9,001 nt of DNA from Phascolarctobacterium sp. (GTDB lineage: Bacteria > Bacillota > Negativicutes > Acidaminococcales > Acidaminococcaceae): the NCBI GenBank assembly GCA_024405645.1, contig JAKSOJ010000037.1, forward strand, positions 1-9,001, in the 5' to 3' direction. The notes beneath the pieces are model-generated. The model was given only the letters and a program-made list of their open reading frames with translations, had not been told where the DNA came from and did no database searches. This document shows, piece after piece, positions 1 to 7,464 of this stretch. Within the stretch, counting starts at the first letter, position 1; every line of letters begins with the position of its first letter. Position numbers and translations under genes: made by a program.

Positions 1-690
1 AAAGAAAATGTTAAAAATAAAAAGACTACCACAGAAAAAGCTACTACTAAAGCTCCTGTAACCAAGAAGGAAAATGGCATTCCTGCAATTAAGGCTACCA
101 AAAAATATAGTGTTGGTGGTGGATTGAAGGGGAAAACCATTGTTTTAGACGCTGGTCATGGTGGTAGCGATCCAGGTGCCATTGGCGCTAGCGGACTCAG
201 AGAAAAGGATGTTACCTTGCCCATTACTAAATTCCTTAAAAAGGAACTTGAAGATAAAGGTGCTAAGGTATTTATGACTCGCATGACTGACGTTGATGTC
301 TGCAAGCCAGGCGCATCTGACCGAGATGAATTGCAAGCCCGCGTAAATGTAGCGGAAAAGAATAATTGCGATGCTTTTGTCAGCATTCATATTAATGCTT
401 CTTCCAATAGGACTGTGGGTGGATTCTCAACCTATTATCATCCCAAAACACAATATGATAATAAGTTAGCTCGCCTTATCCAAACCAAGTTAGCTAAAAA
501 CTTTAGTGTTAATGATTTAGGCGTTAGAGAGGCTGGTTTCTATGTAATTAAACGTTCTTCTATGCCTGCTAGCTTGGTAGAACTTTGCTTCATTTCCAAT
601 CCTCGAGAAGAAAAACTCATGCAAAGTGGTTGGTTCCGTAAGAAAGCAGCTGCTATGATTGCTGATGGCATTGAGGAATATTTCAAATAA
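1..690 (+). CDS. N-acetylmuramoyl-L-alanine amidase (Amidase_3 family), 5'-truncated by window edge
   Basis: Zinc-dependent cell-wall hydrolase that cuts the amide bond between N-acetylmuramic acid and L-alanine of peptidoglycan, outside the cytoplasmic membrane. The frame is open from base 1 with no stop, so the gene starts upstream; 229 residues are visible. Residues 1-40 are a Lys/Thr/Ala-rich low-complexity linker, and the catalytic domain covers about 46-229. The family's metal ligands are all present: H53 in LDAGHGG, E68 in GLREKD and H130 in VSIHINA; the catalytic glutamate is E194 in LVELCFISN. A TTG at 124 could be read as a start, but it has no good ribosome site and would sit directly before the catalytic fold, so I read through it. 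The missing N-terminus probably carries an export signal and perhaps a wall-binding domain (inference). It ends 9 bases before the lipoprotein gene and is probably cotranscribed with it. Family assignment is secure; the exact subfamily (AmiC-like or CwlD-like) is not. Confidence 0.93.
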   Translation, partial: KENVKNKKTTTEKATTKAPVTKKENGIPAIKATKKYSVGGGLKGKTIVLDAGHGGSDPGAIGASGLREKDVTLPITKFLKKELEDKGAKVFMTRMTDVDVCKPGASDRDELQARVNVAEKNNCDAFVSIHINASSNRTVGGFSTYYHPKTQYDNKLARLIQTKLAKNFSVNDLGVREAGFYVIKRSSMPASLVELCFISNPREEKLMQSGWFRKKAAAMIADGIEEYFK

Positions 691-699
691 GGAGGACAT

Positions 700-1227
700 A
701 TGAAAAAATTTGCTCTTTTAATTATGTTCATTTGTGCTCTTCTTGTTACAGGTTGTGATATTAATATCAATAGTTCCGATAACAAGGATCCCAAACCTGT
801 TACTGATGTAAAAAAAGACCAAAGCTTTGTTGTTTATAGAGCTAGTGCAGACGGAACAGAAAAGCTTTTGCCCGAGAAAATTACTGTTCAAGACAATGGT
901 AAAGCCATAGAATATAATGCTTTAGTGGCCCTTTGCACTACAAAGCCACAAGATGCTAAAATGGATGATATTTTCCCTGTTGGCACCAAGGTTTTAAAAT
1001 TGGAAGTTAAAGATGGTATTGCCTATGCTGATTTCAGCAAAGAAATAAAGAACGCTAGCAAAGGCTCTTATAATGAAATGCTTATTTGCTATGCGATTGT
1101 AAATACTTTAACTGAATTTAAACACATTCAAAAAGTGCAAATTCTCGTTGAAGGCAAGAAATGTATTACCTTAAATGGTCACATGGACATAGAAGATCCT
1201 TTAAAGAGAAATGCTACACTGCTGTGA
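700..1227 (+). CDS. GerMN-domain lipoprotein
   Basis: A 175-residue predicted lipoprotein. Residues 1-19 form a lipoprotein signal: MKK, a hydrophobic stretch, then lipobox V16-T-G-C19, so C19 would be lipidated and the protein anchored to a membrane outside the cytoplasm. Residue 20, right after the cysteine, is Asp. About 60-165 match the GerMN domain (named from Bacillus subtilis GerM), with the typical stretches PVGTKVLKLEVKDG, IAYADFSKEI, IVNTLTEF and VQILVEGK. The biochemical role of GerMN domains is not firmly established; they recur in envelope proteins linked to peptidoglycan. A strong GGAGG at 691-695 lies 4 bases before the ATG. The preceding amidase gene, 9 bases away, suggests a shared role in wall remodelling (inference). 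An intrinsic terminator follows. GerM in Bacillus is tied to sporulation, but nothing in this window shows a sporulation context. Confidence 0.88.
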   Translation: MKKFALLIMFICALLVTGCDININSSDNKDPKPVTDVKKDQSFVVYRASADGTEKLLPEKITVQDNGKAIEYNALVALCTTKPQDAKMDDIFPVGTKVLKLEVKDGIAYADFSKEIKNASKGSYNEMLICYAIVNTLTEFKHIQKVQILVEGKKCITLNGHMDIEDPLKRNATLL

Positions 1228-1254
1228 TTGTGTACGTTTAAGAAAATCAGCAGT
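1218..1254 (+). promoter_or_regulatory. Possible anti-terminator hairpin competing with the downstream terminator
   Basis: ACTGCTG (1218-1224) plus ATT (1227-1229) can pair with AATCAGCAGT (1245-1254), giving a 10-bp stem with a 2-base bulge and a loop of about 15 bases. The same AGCAGT at 1249-1254 is the 5' strand of the terminator that follows, so the two structures exclude each other. The upstream strand overlaps the last codons of the GerMN gene; its stop is 1225-1227. The pairing is visible; a regulatory role is only inference. Confidence 0.3.
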
Positions 1255-1282
1255 ACAGGATACTTTTCCGTACTGCTTTTTT
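1249..1282 (+). terminator. Intrinsic terminator between the GerMN gene and tsaE
   Basis: AGCAGTAC (1249-1256) pairs with GTACTGCT (1270-1277). The stem can extend by GGA (1258-1260) with TCC (1267-1269) around a bulged A. A run of six T (1277-1282) follows at once. It would end the amidase-GerMN transcript. Only 19 bases separate it from the tsaE start. Confidence 0.85.
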
Positions 1283-1301
1283 CGAAGATGGAGGAATATG
1301 C

Positions 1302-1763
1302 ATGGAAATTTTCCTGCAGGATATTGATGCAACCTTAGAATTCGGAAGAATTTTAGGTTCAGTTCTAAAAGATGGTGATGTTGTTTGCCTTACGGGTGAT
1401 TTAGGAACTGGTAAGACATCATTAAGCAAAGGGATTTGTATGGAGCTTGGAGTTGATGAGAGCGAGGTAACAAGTCCAACATTTGCAATAATGAATGTGT
1501 ACGATGGCACGCTCATGCAAATACGTCATTTTGATTTATATAGAATAAATAGAGCAGAAGAGCTTTATGATATTGGGTTTGATGAATATGTAGGAGGAGA
1601 CGGCATAACTCTAATTGAGTGGGCTGAGCTTTTCCCCGATGAATTACCTGAAGAATATTTAACTGTAACTATTACAAGAGAGCAAGAAGGCAGAAGAGCT
1701 ACTCTTACCGCCGTTGGAAATCGCTATCTTGAAAGAATTCAGGAGGCTTGTAAAAAATGCTGA
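1302..1763 (+). CDS. tsaE: tRNA t6A biosynthesis ATPase TsaE
   Basis: Cytosolic P-loop ATPase that works with TsaB and TsaD in forming N6-threonylcarbamoyladenosine at position 37 of ANN-decoding tRNAs; ATP hydrolysis by TsaE is needed for turnover of the complex. The 153 residues match the usual family length. The Walker A motif is GDLGTGKT at 32-39, followed by the family signatures SPTF (58-61), HFDLYR (76-81) and the IEW-containing strand with W107-A-E. The start is ATG 1302 with GGAGGAA at 1290-1296 as ribosome site; the nearby ATG at 1298 is in another frame. The last 7 bases overlap tsaB, whose AGGAGG lies inside this gene, so translation of the two is probably coupled. It is first in the t6A cluster, directly after a terminator, leaving its promoter unclear. 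Confidence 0.95.
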   Translation: MEIFLQDIDATLEFGRILGSVLKDGDVVCLTGDLGTGKTSLSKGICMELGVDESEVTSPTFAIMNVYDGTLMQIRHFDLYRINRAEELYDIGFDEYVGGDGITLIEWAELFPDELPEEYLTVTITREQEGRRATLTAVGNRYLERIQEACKKC

Positions 1764-2446
1764 CACTCGCAATTGATACAGCAACAAAGGTTTGCACAAT
1801 TGCTCTTGCACGTGATGGAGAAATTTTGGCTGAATACAATGTAAATGTGGGCCTGACTCATAGCGAAGGCTTGCTGCCACAAATAAAACAGCTGATGGAA
1901 CGTACAGGAATCGATAAAAAATCTATAGAGCTTTTAGCCGTAAGTATGGGACCGGGTTCCTTTACTGGTTTGCGTATAGGCCTTGCAACTGCTGAAGCAA
2001 TGGCTTATTCTTGGCAGTGCATGCTCCATGGCGTAGATACTTTAAAGGCTTTGGCTTACAATATTCCTCTTGAAGGAGTTGTACTTTCTCCAGTTTTGGA
2101 TGCGCAAAAGGGAAACTACTACCAAGCAATCTATGAATGGGTGGATGGTGCTTTAGTTGAACATGAAGCCGTTAGCGTTGTAAGCAAGGATGAAATGCTT
2201 GCTAAGGCAGCATCCTATGGCAAGACATGCTTGCTTTTAGGGGAAACCAAGCGCTTGGAGACAATGGACCTTGGCGTTAATGTTAAACTTGCGCCCAAGA
2301 GCTTGCGTATGCCTAAGGCAAGTAGTGTTGCTCTGCTTGCAGAAATAGAACATACTGATGAAGATAAGAAAATTTTCGGTTTAGAGCCATACTATATTAG
2401 AAGGTCGGAGGCGGAAGAATTATGGGAGAAAAGACAACAGAAATAA
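1757..2446 (+). CDS. tsaB: tRNA t6A biosynthesis protein TsaB
   Basis: Non-catalytic partner of TsaD in the threonylcarbamoyl-transfer complex; it has the same ASKHA fold but no active metal site, and acts as a scaffold binding TsaD and TsaE. The protein has 229 residues, normal for the family. Visible signatures are the N-terminal LAIDTAT strand (4-10), THSE (34-37), GPGSFTGLRIG (65-75) and the C-terminal EPYYIRRSEAEELW block. The start ATG 1757 has a strong AGGAGG at 1741-1746 and overlaps the TsaE stop. The 3' end overlaps the rimI start by 25 bases. The DAQKGNYYQAIYE segment (about 115-127) fits the family's conserved middle part. Confidence 0.94.
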   Translation: MLTLAIDTATKVCTIALARDGEILAEYNVNVGLTHSEGLLPQIKQLMERTGIDKKSIELLAVSMGPGSFTGLRIGLATAEAMAYSWQCMLHGVDTLKALAYNIPLEGVVLSPVLDAQKGNYYQAIYEWVDGALVEHEAVSVVSKDEMLAKAASYGKTCLLLGETKRLETMDLGVNVKLAPKSLRMPKASSVALLAEIEHTDEDKKIFGLEPYYIRRSEAEELWEKRQQK

Positions 2447-2889
2447 TTTTTCGTCCCATGACTTATGCTGATCTTGATTTTGTTGAAAGCCTGGAAGCAG
2501 AAAGCTTTCATGATGCATGGAATAAGAGCATGCTTGATAATGAATTGAGCAATGCCTTATCAACTTACATCATTATGGAAACCGATAATGAAATGGTTGG
2601 ATATGCTGGCTTTTGGAATATTGCTGGCGAGGCTCAGGTTACACGTGTGGCGGTAAGTAAGTCTAAGCGTGGACTTGGCTACGGCAATCTTCTCAGTCAA
2701 GCGTTAGTTGACAAAGCTTGGGAGATAGGTGCTGAAGCAGTAACTCTAGAGGTTCGTGAGACTAATATGGTTGCTCAAAAGGCTTACGAAAAATGTGGCT
2801 TTGCTTCCTCTGGAATTCGTCCAGGCTATTATGAAGATACCCATGAAGGAGCCGTTATTATGTGGCTCTACAAAAAGAAAGAAGACTAA
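2422..2889 (+). CDS. rimI: RimI-type GNAT protein N-acetyltransferase
   Basis: GNAT-fold enzyme that transfers acetyl from acetyl-CoA to protein N-termini; the E. coli homologue acetylates the N-terminus of ribosomal protein S18 (bL/bS nomenclature bS18). The 155-residue protein shows the acetyl-CoA pyrophosphate-binding loop RGLGYG at 83-88 after the VTRVAV strand. LEVRETN (109-115) and the AYEKCGF block (121-127) follow. E110 and Y122 are 12 residues apart, the same spacing as the catalytic Glu103 and Tyr115 of E. coli RimI. ATG 2422 has GGAGG at 2407-2411 and a nearer GGAAG; a later ATG at 2458 is possible but has no better ribosome site. It sits between tsaB and tsaD, a common arrangement; its true substrate in this organism cannot be read from sequence. 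Confidence 0.9.
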   Translation: MGEKTTEIIFRPMTYADLDFVESLEAESFHDAWNKSMLDNELSNALSTYIIMETDNEMVGYAGFWNIAGEAQVTRVAVSKSKRGLGYGNLLSQALVDKAWEIGAEAVTLEVRETNMVAQKAYEKCGFASSGIRPGYYEDTHEGAVIMWLYKKKED

Positions 2890-2895
2890 ATTTTC

Positions 2896-3909
2896 ATGGA
2901 AAAAGATATTTATATTTTAGGAATTGAATCGAGCTGCGACGAAACAGCGGCTGCCGTTGTAAAAAATGGACGTGAGGTTTTGAGTAATATCATTTCTAGC
3001 CAAATCGTCATTCATAGAAAATTTGGCGGTGTTGTTCCTGAAATCGCAAGCCGTAAACATATAGAAAACATTATGCCCGTTATTGATGAAGCATTGAGCG
3101 AGGCTAAGGTGACTTTGGACCAGATTGATGCAATTGCGGTAACCTATGGTCCTGGCCTAGTAGGAGCTCTTTTGGTTGGTCTTTCTGCTGCTAAATCTTT
3201 GGCATGGGCAACTGATAAACCCTTAATTGGCGTTAATCATCTGGAAGGTCATGTTTTTGCCAATTTCCTTGCCGACGCAGAGCTTGAACCTCCGTTTTTA
3301 GCTCTTGTTGTCAGTGGCGGTCATACGGCACTTTTGAAGGTAACTAGCTACAATAGCTTTGAACTGATGGGTCAAACTCGTGATGATGCAGCTGGAGAGG
3401 CTTTTGATAAAATTGCGCGCGTAATGGGATTGCCCTATCCTGGTGGACCAGAGATTGAGCGTTTGGCCATTGGCGGAAATCCTAATGCCTTGGTATTTCC
3501 TGTTGCTAAATTGGATGCACCGTATGAATTCTCTTTCAGTGGCGTAAAATCCGCTGTAATCAACTATTTGCATAAGGAAGAACAAGGAAAGCGCGAAGTA
3601 AATCGCAGCGATGTTGCTGCTTCCTTCCAACAGGCAATTATTAATGCTTTGTGCAAAGAAACTGTTGCTGCATTAAAAGAAACTGGTTACAAGAAAGTTG
3701 TTTTGGCGGGTGGCGTATCTGCAAATAAAACCTTGCAAACAGAGCTGGCTAAAGCTGCCAAAAAAGTTGGTGCAGAGCTTGTACATCCAACAGCTATTTT
3801 GTGTACCGATAATGCGGTTATGATTGCTTGCCGTGGTTACTTTATGTACAAGGCTGGGGTAAGAAGTCCTCTGGATTTGAACGCTGTTCCTTCTTTGAAA
3901 TTAGGCTGA
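2896..3909 (+). CDS. tsaD: tRNA N6-adenosine threonylcarbamoyltransferase TsaD
   Basis: Catalytic subunit of the t6A complex: it moves the threonylcarbamoyl group from threonylcarbamoyl-AMP to A37 of tRNA (older names Gcp, YgjD). The 337-residue length is standard. Metal ligands are visible as H115 and H119 in NHLEGH, plus D305 in LCTDNA. Other signatures are GIESSCDET (9-17), SGGHT (140-144), YPGGP (181-185), SFSGVK (213-218) and GGVSAN (272-277). ATG 2896 follows the rimI stop by only 6 bases, and no good Shine-Dalgarno site is seen (only A/G-rich sequence inside rimI), so translation probably depends on coupling with rimI. The supplier of threonylcarbamoyl-AMP, TsaC/YwlC, is not in the window. 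No terminator is visible after the gene. Confidence 0.97.
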   Translation: MEKDIYILGIESSCDETAAAVVKNGREVLSNIISSQIVIHRKFGGVVPEIASRKHIENIMPVIDEALSEAKVTLDQIDAIAVTYGPGLVGALLVGLSAAKSLAWATDKPLIGVNHLEGHVFANFLADAELEPPFLALVVSGGHTALLKVTSYNSFELMGQTRDDAAGEAFDKIARVMGLPYPGGPEIERLAIGGNPNALVFPVAKLDAPYEFSFSGVKSAVINYLHKEEQGKREVNRSDVAASFQQAIINALCKETVAALKETGYKKVVLAGGVSANKTLQTELAKAAKKVGAELVHPTAILCTDNAVMIACRGYFMYKAGVRSPLDLNAVPSLKLG

Positions 3910-3935
3910 ACATAAAGCCGAACAGGGTATAACTC

Positions 3936-4062
3936 TGTGGATAAATGTGGATAACTCACTCAATATTCGTTTTTTAAAAGCTATGTTAGTCAAAAACCTA
4001 TGGATAAATGAGTTTTAGGCTGTGGATAAAAAAGTGGAATACTAGTGATTGGTTGTGGAAAG
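3936..4062 (+). promoter_or_regulatory. Cluster of DnaA boxes in the tsaD - histidine kinase gap
   Basis: The DnaA box TTATCCACA, read here as TGTGGATAA on the + strand, occurs perfectly at 3936-3944, 3946-3954 and 4021-4029. A one-mismatch copy (TATGGATAA) is at 3999-4007 and a weak one (TGTGGAAAG) at 4054-4062. All have the same orientation. Start-to-start distances are 10, 53, 22 and 33 bases, close to whole turns of B-DNA. The rest of the 179-base gap is AT-rich with no gene, terminator or clear promoter seen. DnaA binding is inferred from the motif. It may titrate DnaA or regulate the kinase gene 26 bases downstream; no dnaA or dnaN is nearby to argue for an origin. Confidence 0.7.
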
Positions 4063-4088
4063 AAATGTTTTGGGAGTAAATACTAAAC

Positions 4089-5456
4089 ATGCTTAGCACT
4101 TTAACTGCCGAACAAAAAAATATAGTACAGAAAATGCAAAAAGTGCTCGGTTTTGCGGCCGATCTTGCGCATGCTCGAGTTACAATTTATTTGCCTACTC
4201 AAGATGGCAAGTATTTCAATATTTTTGCCGAAGAATATCCTGTAACTCAAAAGATGAACGAGAAGATAAATCTTACTGGGCAAAAGGTTCGCTCTGTTGA
4301 AGAACCCATCGTTTGGAATTCTTTTAAGCAGGGCATTCCTGTTCAAGCCTTAAGAGAATGGGCTTTAGGGGAATTCGTTCATTTGAAGGTATATCCTCTG
4401 CGAGATGCCTATGGCAAGACCTTTGGTGCTTTAAGCTTTGAAACTAGAGCATTCAACGAAGTTTTTATTTCTCAATGCTATGAGTTTTTAACAAATCTTC
4501 AAGCTCCAGATGAAGAGATGCACAAACGGATGAATGCTGCAGACGGGCTCGTTGTTGTTGATAGTGGTCGTAAGGTTATTGCTGCCAATAACCAAGCAAT
4601 GGGTATTTTCTCCAATATGGATATTGAAAATATCGTTGGCAGGCACACAAATCATATGCCTATCAACTGGCCATTGGTTTCCATGGTTCTTGATACAGGA
4701 TTGGGCGAAAGCAAGGAAACGAGATTGCACGGCATTCTCTTATCGATTCGTGTGTTTCCTGTAATTCCAAGGCCTAAAGCTGGCTGTGCCTTCGTAATTT
4801 TGCGTGATATTACCGAGCTTAGGCAAAAGGACGAAGAATTAAATATTAAATCTGTTGTTATTAAAGAAATTCACCATCGAGTGAAAAATAATTTGCAAAC
4901 AATTACTTCCTTGCTGCGTATGCAGGAAAGACGTGCAAAGTCTGAAGAAACGAAAGAGGTTCTGAGGGATTGCATTGGTCGCGTTGGAAGTATTGCTATA
5001 GTTCATGAATACCTTTCTCATCACGAGGAAGGACAGTTAGAAGTAAGCCATGTTGCTAAAGAGATACATAAAGAATTAATGAGCAGTATGGTGAGTCCCG
5101 ACTTCAAATTAGAGGCAAGCTTTGATGCGGATGAGCTTTATCTTCCGTCCGATAGAGCGACAAGCATTGCTCTCATCATCAACGAGCTTTTGCAAAATGT
5201 TATTGAGCATGCTTTTGAAGGTCGAGACAAAGGCAAATTAATGGTTTGTTTTAGACAGCTAGAAAAAGAATATATATTAGAGATTATGGACGATGGTAAT
5301 GGGTTGCCTGAAGGCTTTGATTTAAATAAGACAAGAAGCCTAGGGTTGAAAATTATTAAAACTATGACTGAGTCCGATCTAGCTGGCAAATTTACTATAA
5401 CCAATCGAACTGAGGGTGGAACCTTGGCTCGTGTAACAATTCCAAGAGGGGTGTAA
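4089..5456 (+). CDS. Cytosolic sensor histidine kinase, HisKA_2 type (PdtaS/EutW-like)
   Basis: A 455-residue sensor kinase that should autophosphorylate on histidine and pass the phosphate to the response regulator encoded next. No hydrophobic segment long enough to span a membrane is seen, so it is likely soluble and senses something in the cytoplasm. Order of parts: an N-terminal GAF-like sensor region typical of this family (about 1-138); a PAS domain (about 147-245, ending in LRDITELRQKDEE); a HisKA_2 dimerisation domain with IHHRVKNNLQ, phospho-acceptor probably H262; and a HATPase domain with N box NELLQN (366-371), DDGNG (401-405), SLGLKII (417-423) and GGT (443-445). GGGAG at 4072-4076 is the ribosome site, 12 bases from ATG, rather far. 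It lies just after the DnaA-box cluster. The signal cannot be inferred; EutW senses ethanolamine, but no eut gene is present. Confidence 0.92.
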   Translation: MLSTLTAEQKNIVQKMQKVLGFAADLAHARVTIYLPTQDGKYFNIFAEEYPVTQKMNEKINLTGQKVRSVEEPIVWNSFKQGIPVQALREWALGEFVHLKVYPLRDAYGKTFGALSFETRAFNEVFISQCYEFLTNLQAPDEEMHKRMNAADGLVVVDSGRKVIAANNQAMGIFSNMDIENIVGRHTNHMPINWPLVSMVLDTGLGESKETRLHGILLSIRVFPVIPRPKAGCAFVILRDITELRQKDEELNIKSVVIKEIHHRVKNNLQTITSLLRMQERRAKSEETKEVLRDCIGRVGSIAIVHEYLSHHEEGQLEVSHVAKEIHKELMSSMVSPDFKLEASFDADELYLPSDRATSIALIINELLQNVIEHAFEGRDKGKLMVCFRQLEKEYILEIMDDGNGLPEGFDLNKTRSLGLKIIKTMTESDLAGKFTITNRTEGGTLARVTIPRGV

Positions 5457-5458
5457 AA

Positions 5459-6043
5459 ATGGAAAAATTACGCGTTTTGGTCGTAGACGATGAATCTCTA
5501 ATCCGTATGGATATTACGGAAATGTTAGAGGATGCAGGCTACGATGTTGTTGCAGAGGGGGAAAATGGCGCTCAGGCTATTGAGCTTGCTAGAAAGCATT
5601 CTCCTGATGTTATCGTCATGGATGTTAAAATGCCTGTTATGGATGGTATTAGTGCTTCCAAGGTAATTGCAGACGAAGATATTGCTCCAGTTATTTTGTT
5701 GACTGCTTTTAGCCAAGAGGATATCGTAGACAAGGCAAGTGATGCTGGTGTTATTGCTTATCTGGTAAAACCGATTCGTGAGGAACAGCTTTTCCCTGCG
5801 ATTCGTGTAGCAGTGCAAAGATTTCGTGATTTAAAAAATTTGGGTTTGGAATTAGATAAATTAAAAGACAGCTTAGAAACTCGTAAGCTTTTGGATCGCG
5901 CCAAGGGTATTTTAATGACTGCACACGGTTTGAACGAGCAAGATGCATATCGCAGAATGCAACAATATAGCATGTCAAAACGCATTAGCCTTAAAGAATT
6001 GGCAGAGATGATAATTTCTGCTGCTGAAAAGAAAAAGAAATAG
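5459..6043 (+). CDS. ANTAR-domain response regulator (PdtaR/EutV-like RNA-binding antiterminator)
   Basis: A 194-residue response regulator whose output is expected to be RNA binding rather than DNA binding. The receiver domain (1-122) has the acidic pair D10/D11, phospho-acceptor D55 in VIVMDVKMP, T82 and K104. A short helical linker (about 123-140) leads to the ANTAR domain (about 140-188), recognised by RKLLDRAKGILM, the A163-Y-R-R-M block and ISLKELAEMII. In studied members, phosphorylation drives dimerisation and binding to twin hairpins with six-base loops in nascent mRNA, which prevents termination. Start ATG 5459 is 2 bases after the kinase stop, with AGAGGGG at 5445-5451, so the two form a coupled pair. 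No twin-hairpin target was recognised in this window, so its targets lie elsewhere. A strong terminator follows. Confidence 0.94.
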   Translation: MEKLRVLVVDDESLIRMDITEMLEDAGYDVVAEGENGAQAIELARKHSPDVIVMDVKMPVMDGISASKVIADEDIAPVILLTAFSQEDIVDKASDAGVIAYLVKPIREEQLFPAIRVAVQRFRDLKNLGLELDKLKDSLETRKLLDRAKGILMTAHGLNEQDAYRRMQQYSMSKRISLKELAEMIISAAEKKKK

Positions 6044-6047
6044 TTTT

Positions 6048-6075
6048 ACTGTCGGCTTATGGCCGACAGTTTTTT
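6048..6075 (+). terminator. Strong intrinsic terminator after the kinase-regulator pair
   Basis: ACTGTCGGC (6048-6056) pairs perfectly with GCCGACAGT (6062-6070) around the loop TTATG, and six T follow (6070-6075). The stem starts 4 bases after the regulator stop and separates this unit from obgE. Confidence 0.95.
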
Positions 6076-6077
6076 AT

Positions 6078-6107
6078 TTGCCCTAAAGTGAGAATTTGTT
6101 GTATAAT
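6078..6107 (+). promoter_or_regulatory. Sigma-70/SigA-type promoter for obgE-proB-proA
   Basis: TTGCCC (6078-6083, four of six match TTGACA) and a perfect TATAAT (6102-6107) are 18 bases apart, just downstream of the terminator. Transcription would start near 6114, giving a leader of about 60 bases before obgE. Confidence 0.7.
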
Positions 6108-6129
6108 ATTACTATCTATAACTATGTAG

Positions 6130-6142
6130 ATTTAGACTAAAT
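6130..6142. promoter_or_regulatory. Short dyad in the obgE leader
   Basis: ATTTAG-A-CTAAAT is a perfect 6-base inverted repeat with a one-base centre, about 17-29 bases past the predicted transcription start. It overlaps a second weak repeat (ATCTA 6114-6118 with TAGAT 6127-6131). It could be an operator, but the region is AT-rich and chance is a fair explanation. Confidence 0.2.
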
Positions 6143-6167
6143 TCTTTTATATATTAGAGATAATTAG

Positions 6168-7451
<1,284 letters not shown>

Positions 7452-7464
7452 AATAGGTGATATT

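Noticed and set aside
124..690. Amidase starting at TTG 124 as a complete short protein
   Set aside because: The frame is open to the window edge through a typical linker, no Shine-Dalgarno site precedes the TTG, and an export signal would be missing.
3922..3938. Terminator after tsaD
   Set aside because: ACAGGGT and ACTCTGT can form a 7-bp stem with one wobble and a 3-base loop, but no T-run follows and the stem overlaps the first DnaA box.
3910..4088. Chromosomal replication origin
   Set aside because: The DnaA boxes are real, but no dnaA, dnaN, rpmH, gidA or parAB neighbour is present and I see no long distinct AT-rich unwinding element beside the boxes. A DnaA-binding regulatory or titration site fits better.
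7452..7464. T-box or other proline-responsive leader before proB
   Set aside because: Only 13 bases separate obgE from proB, too short for any such leader, and the obgE leader of about 60 bases is also too short for a T-box.
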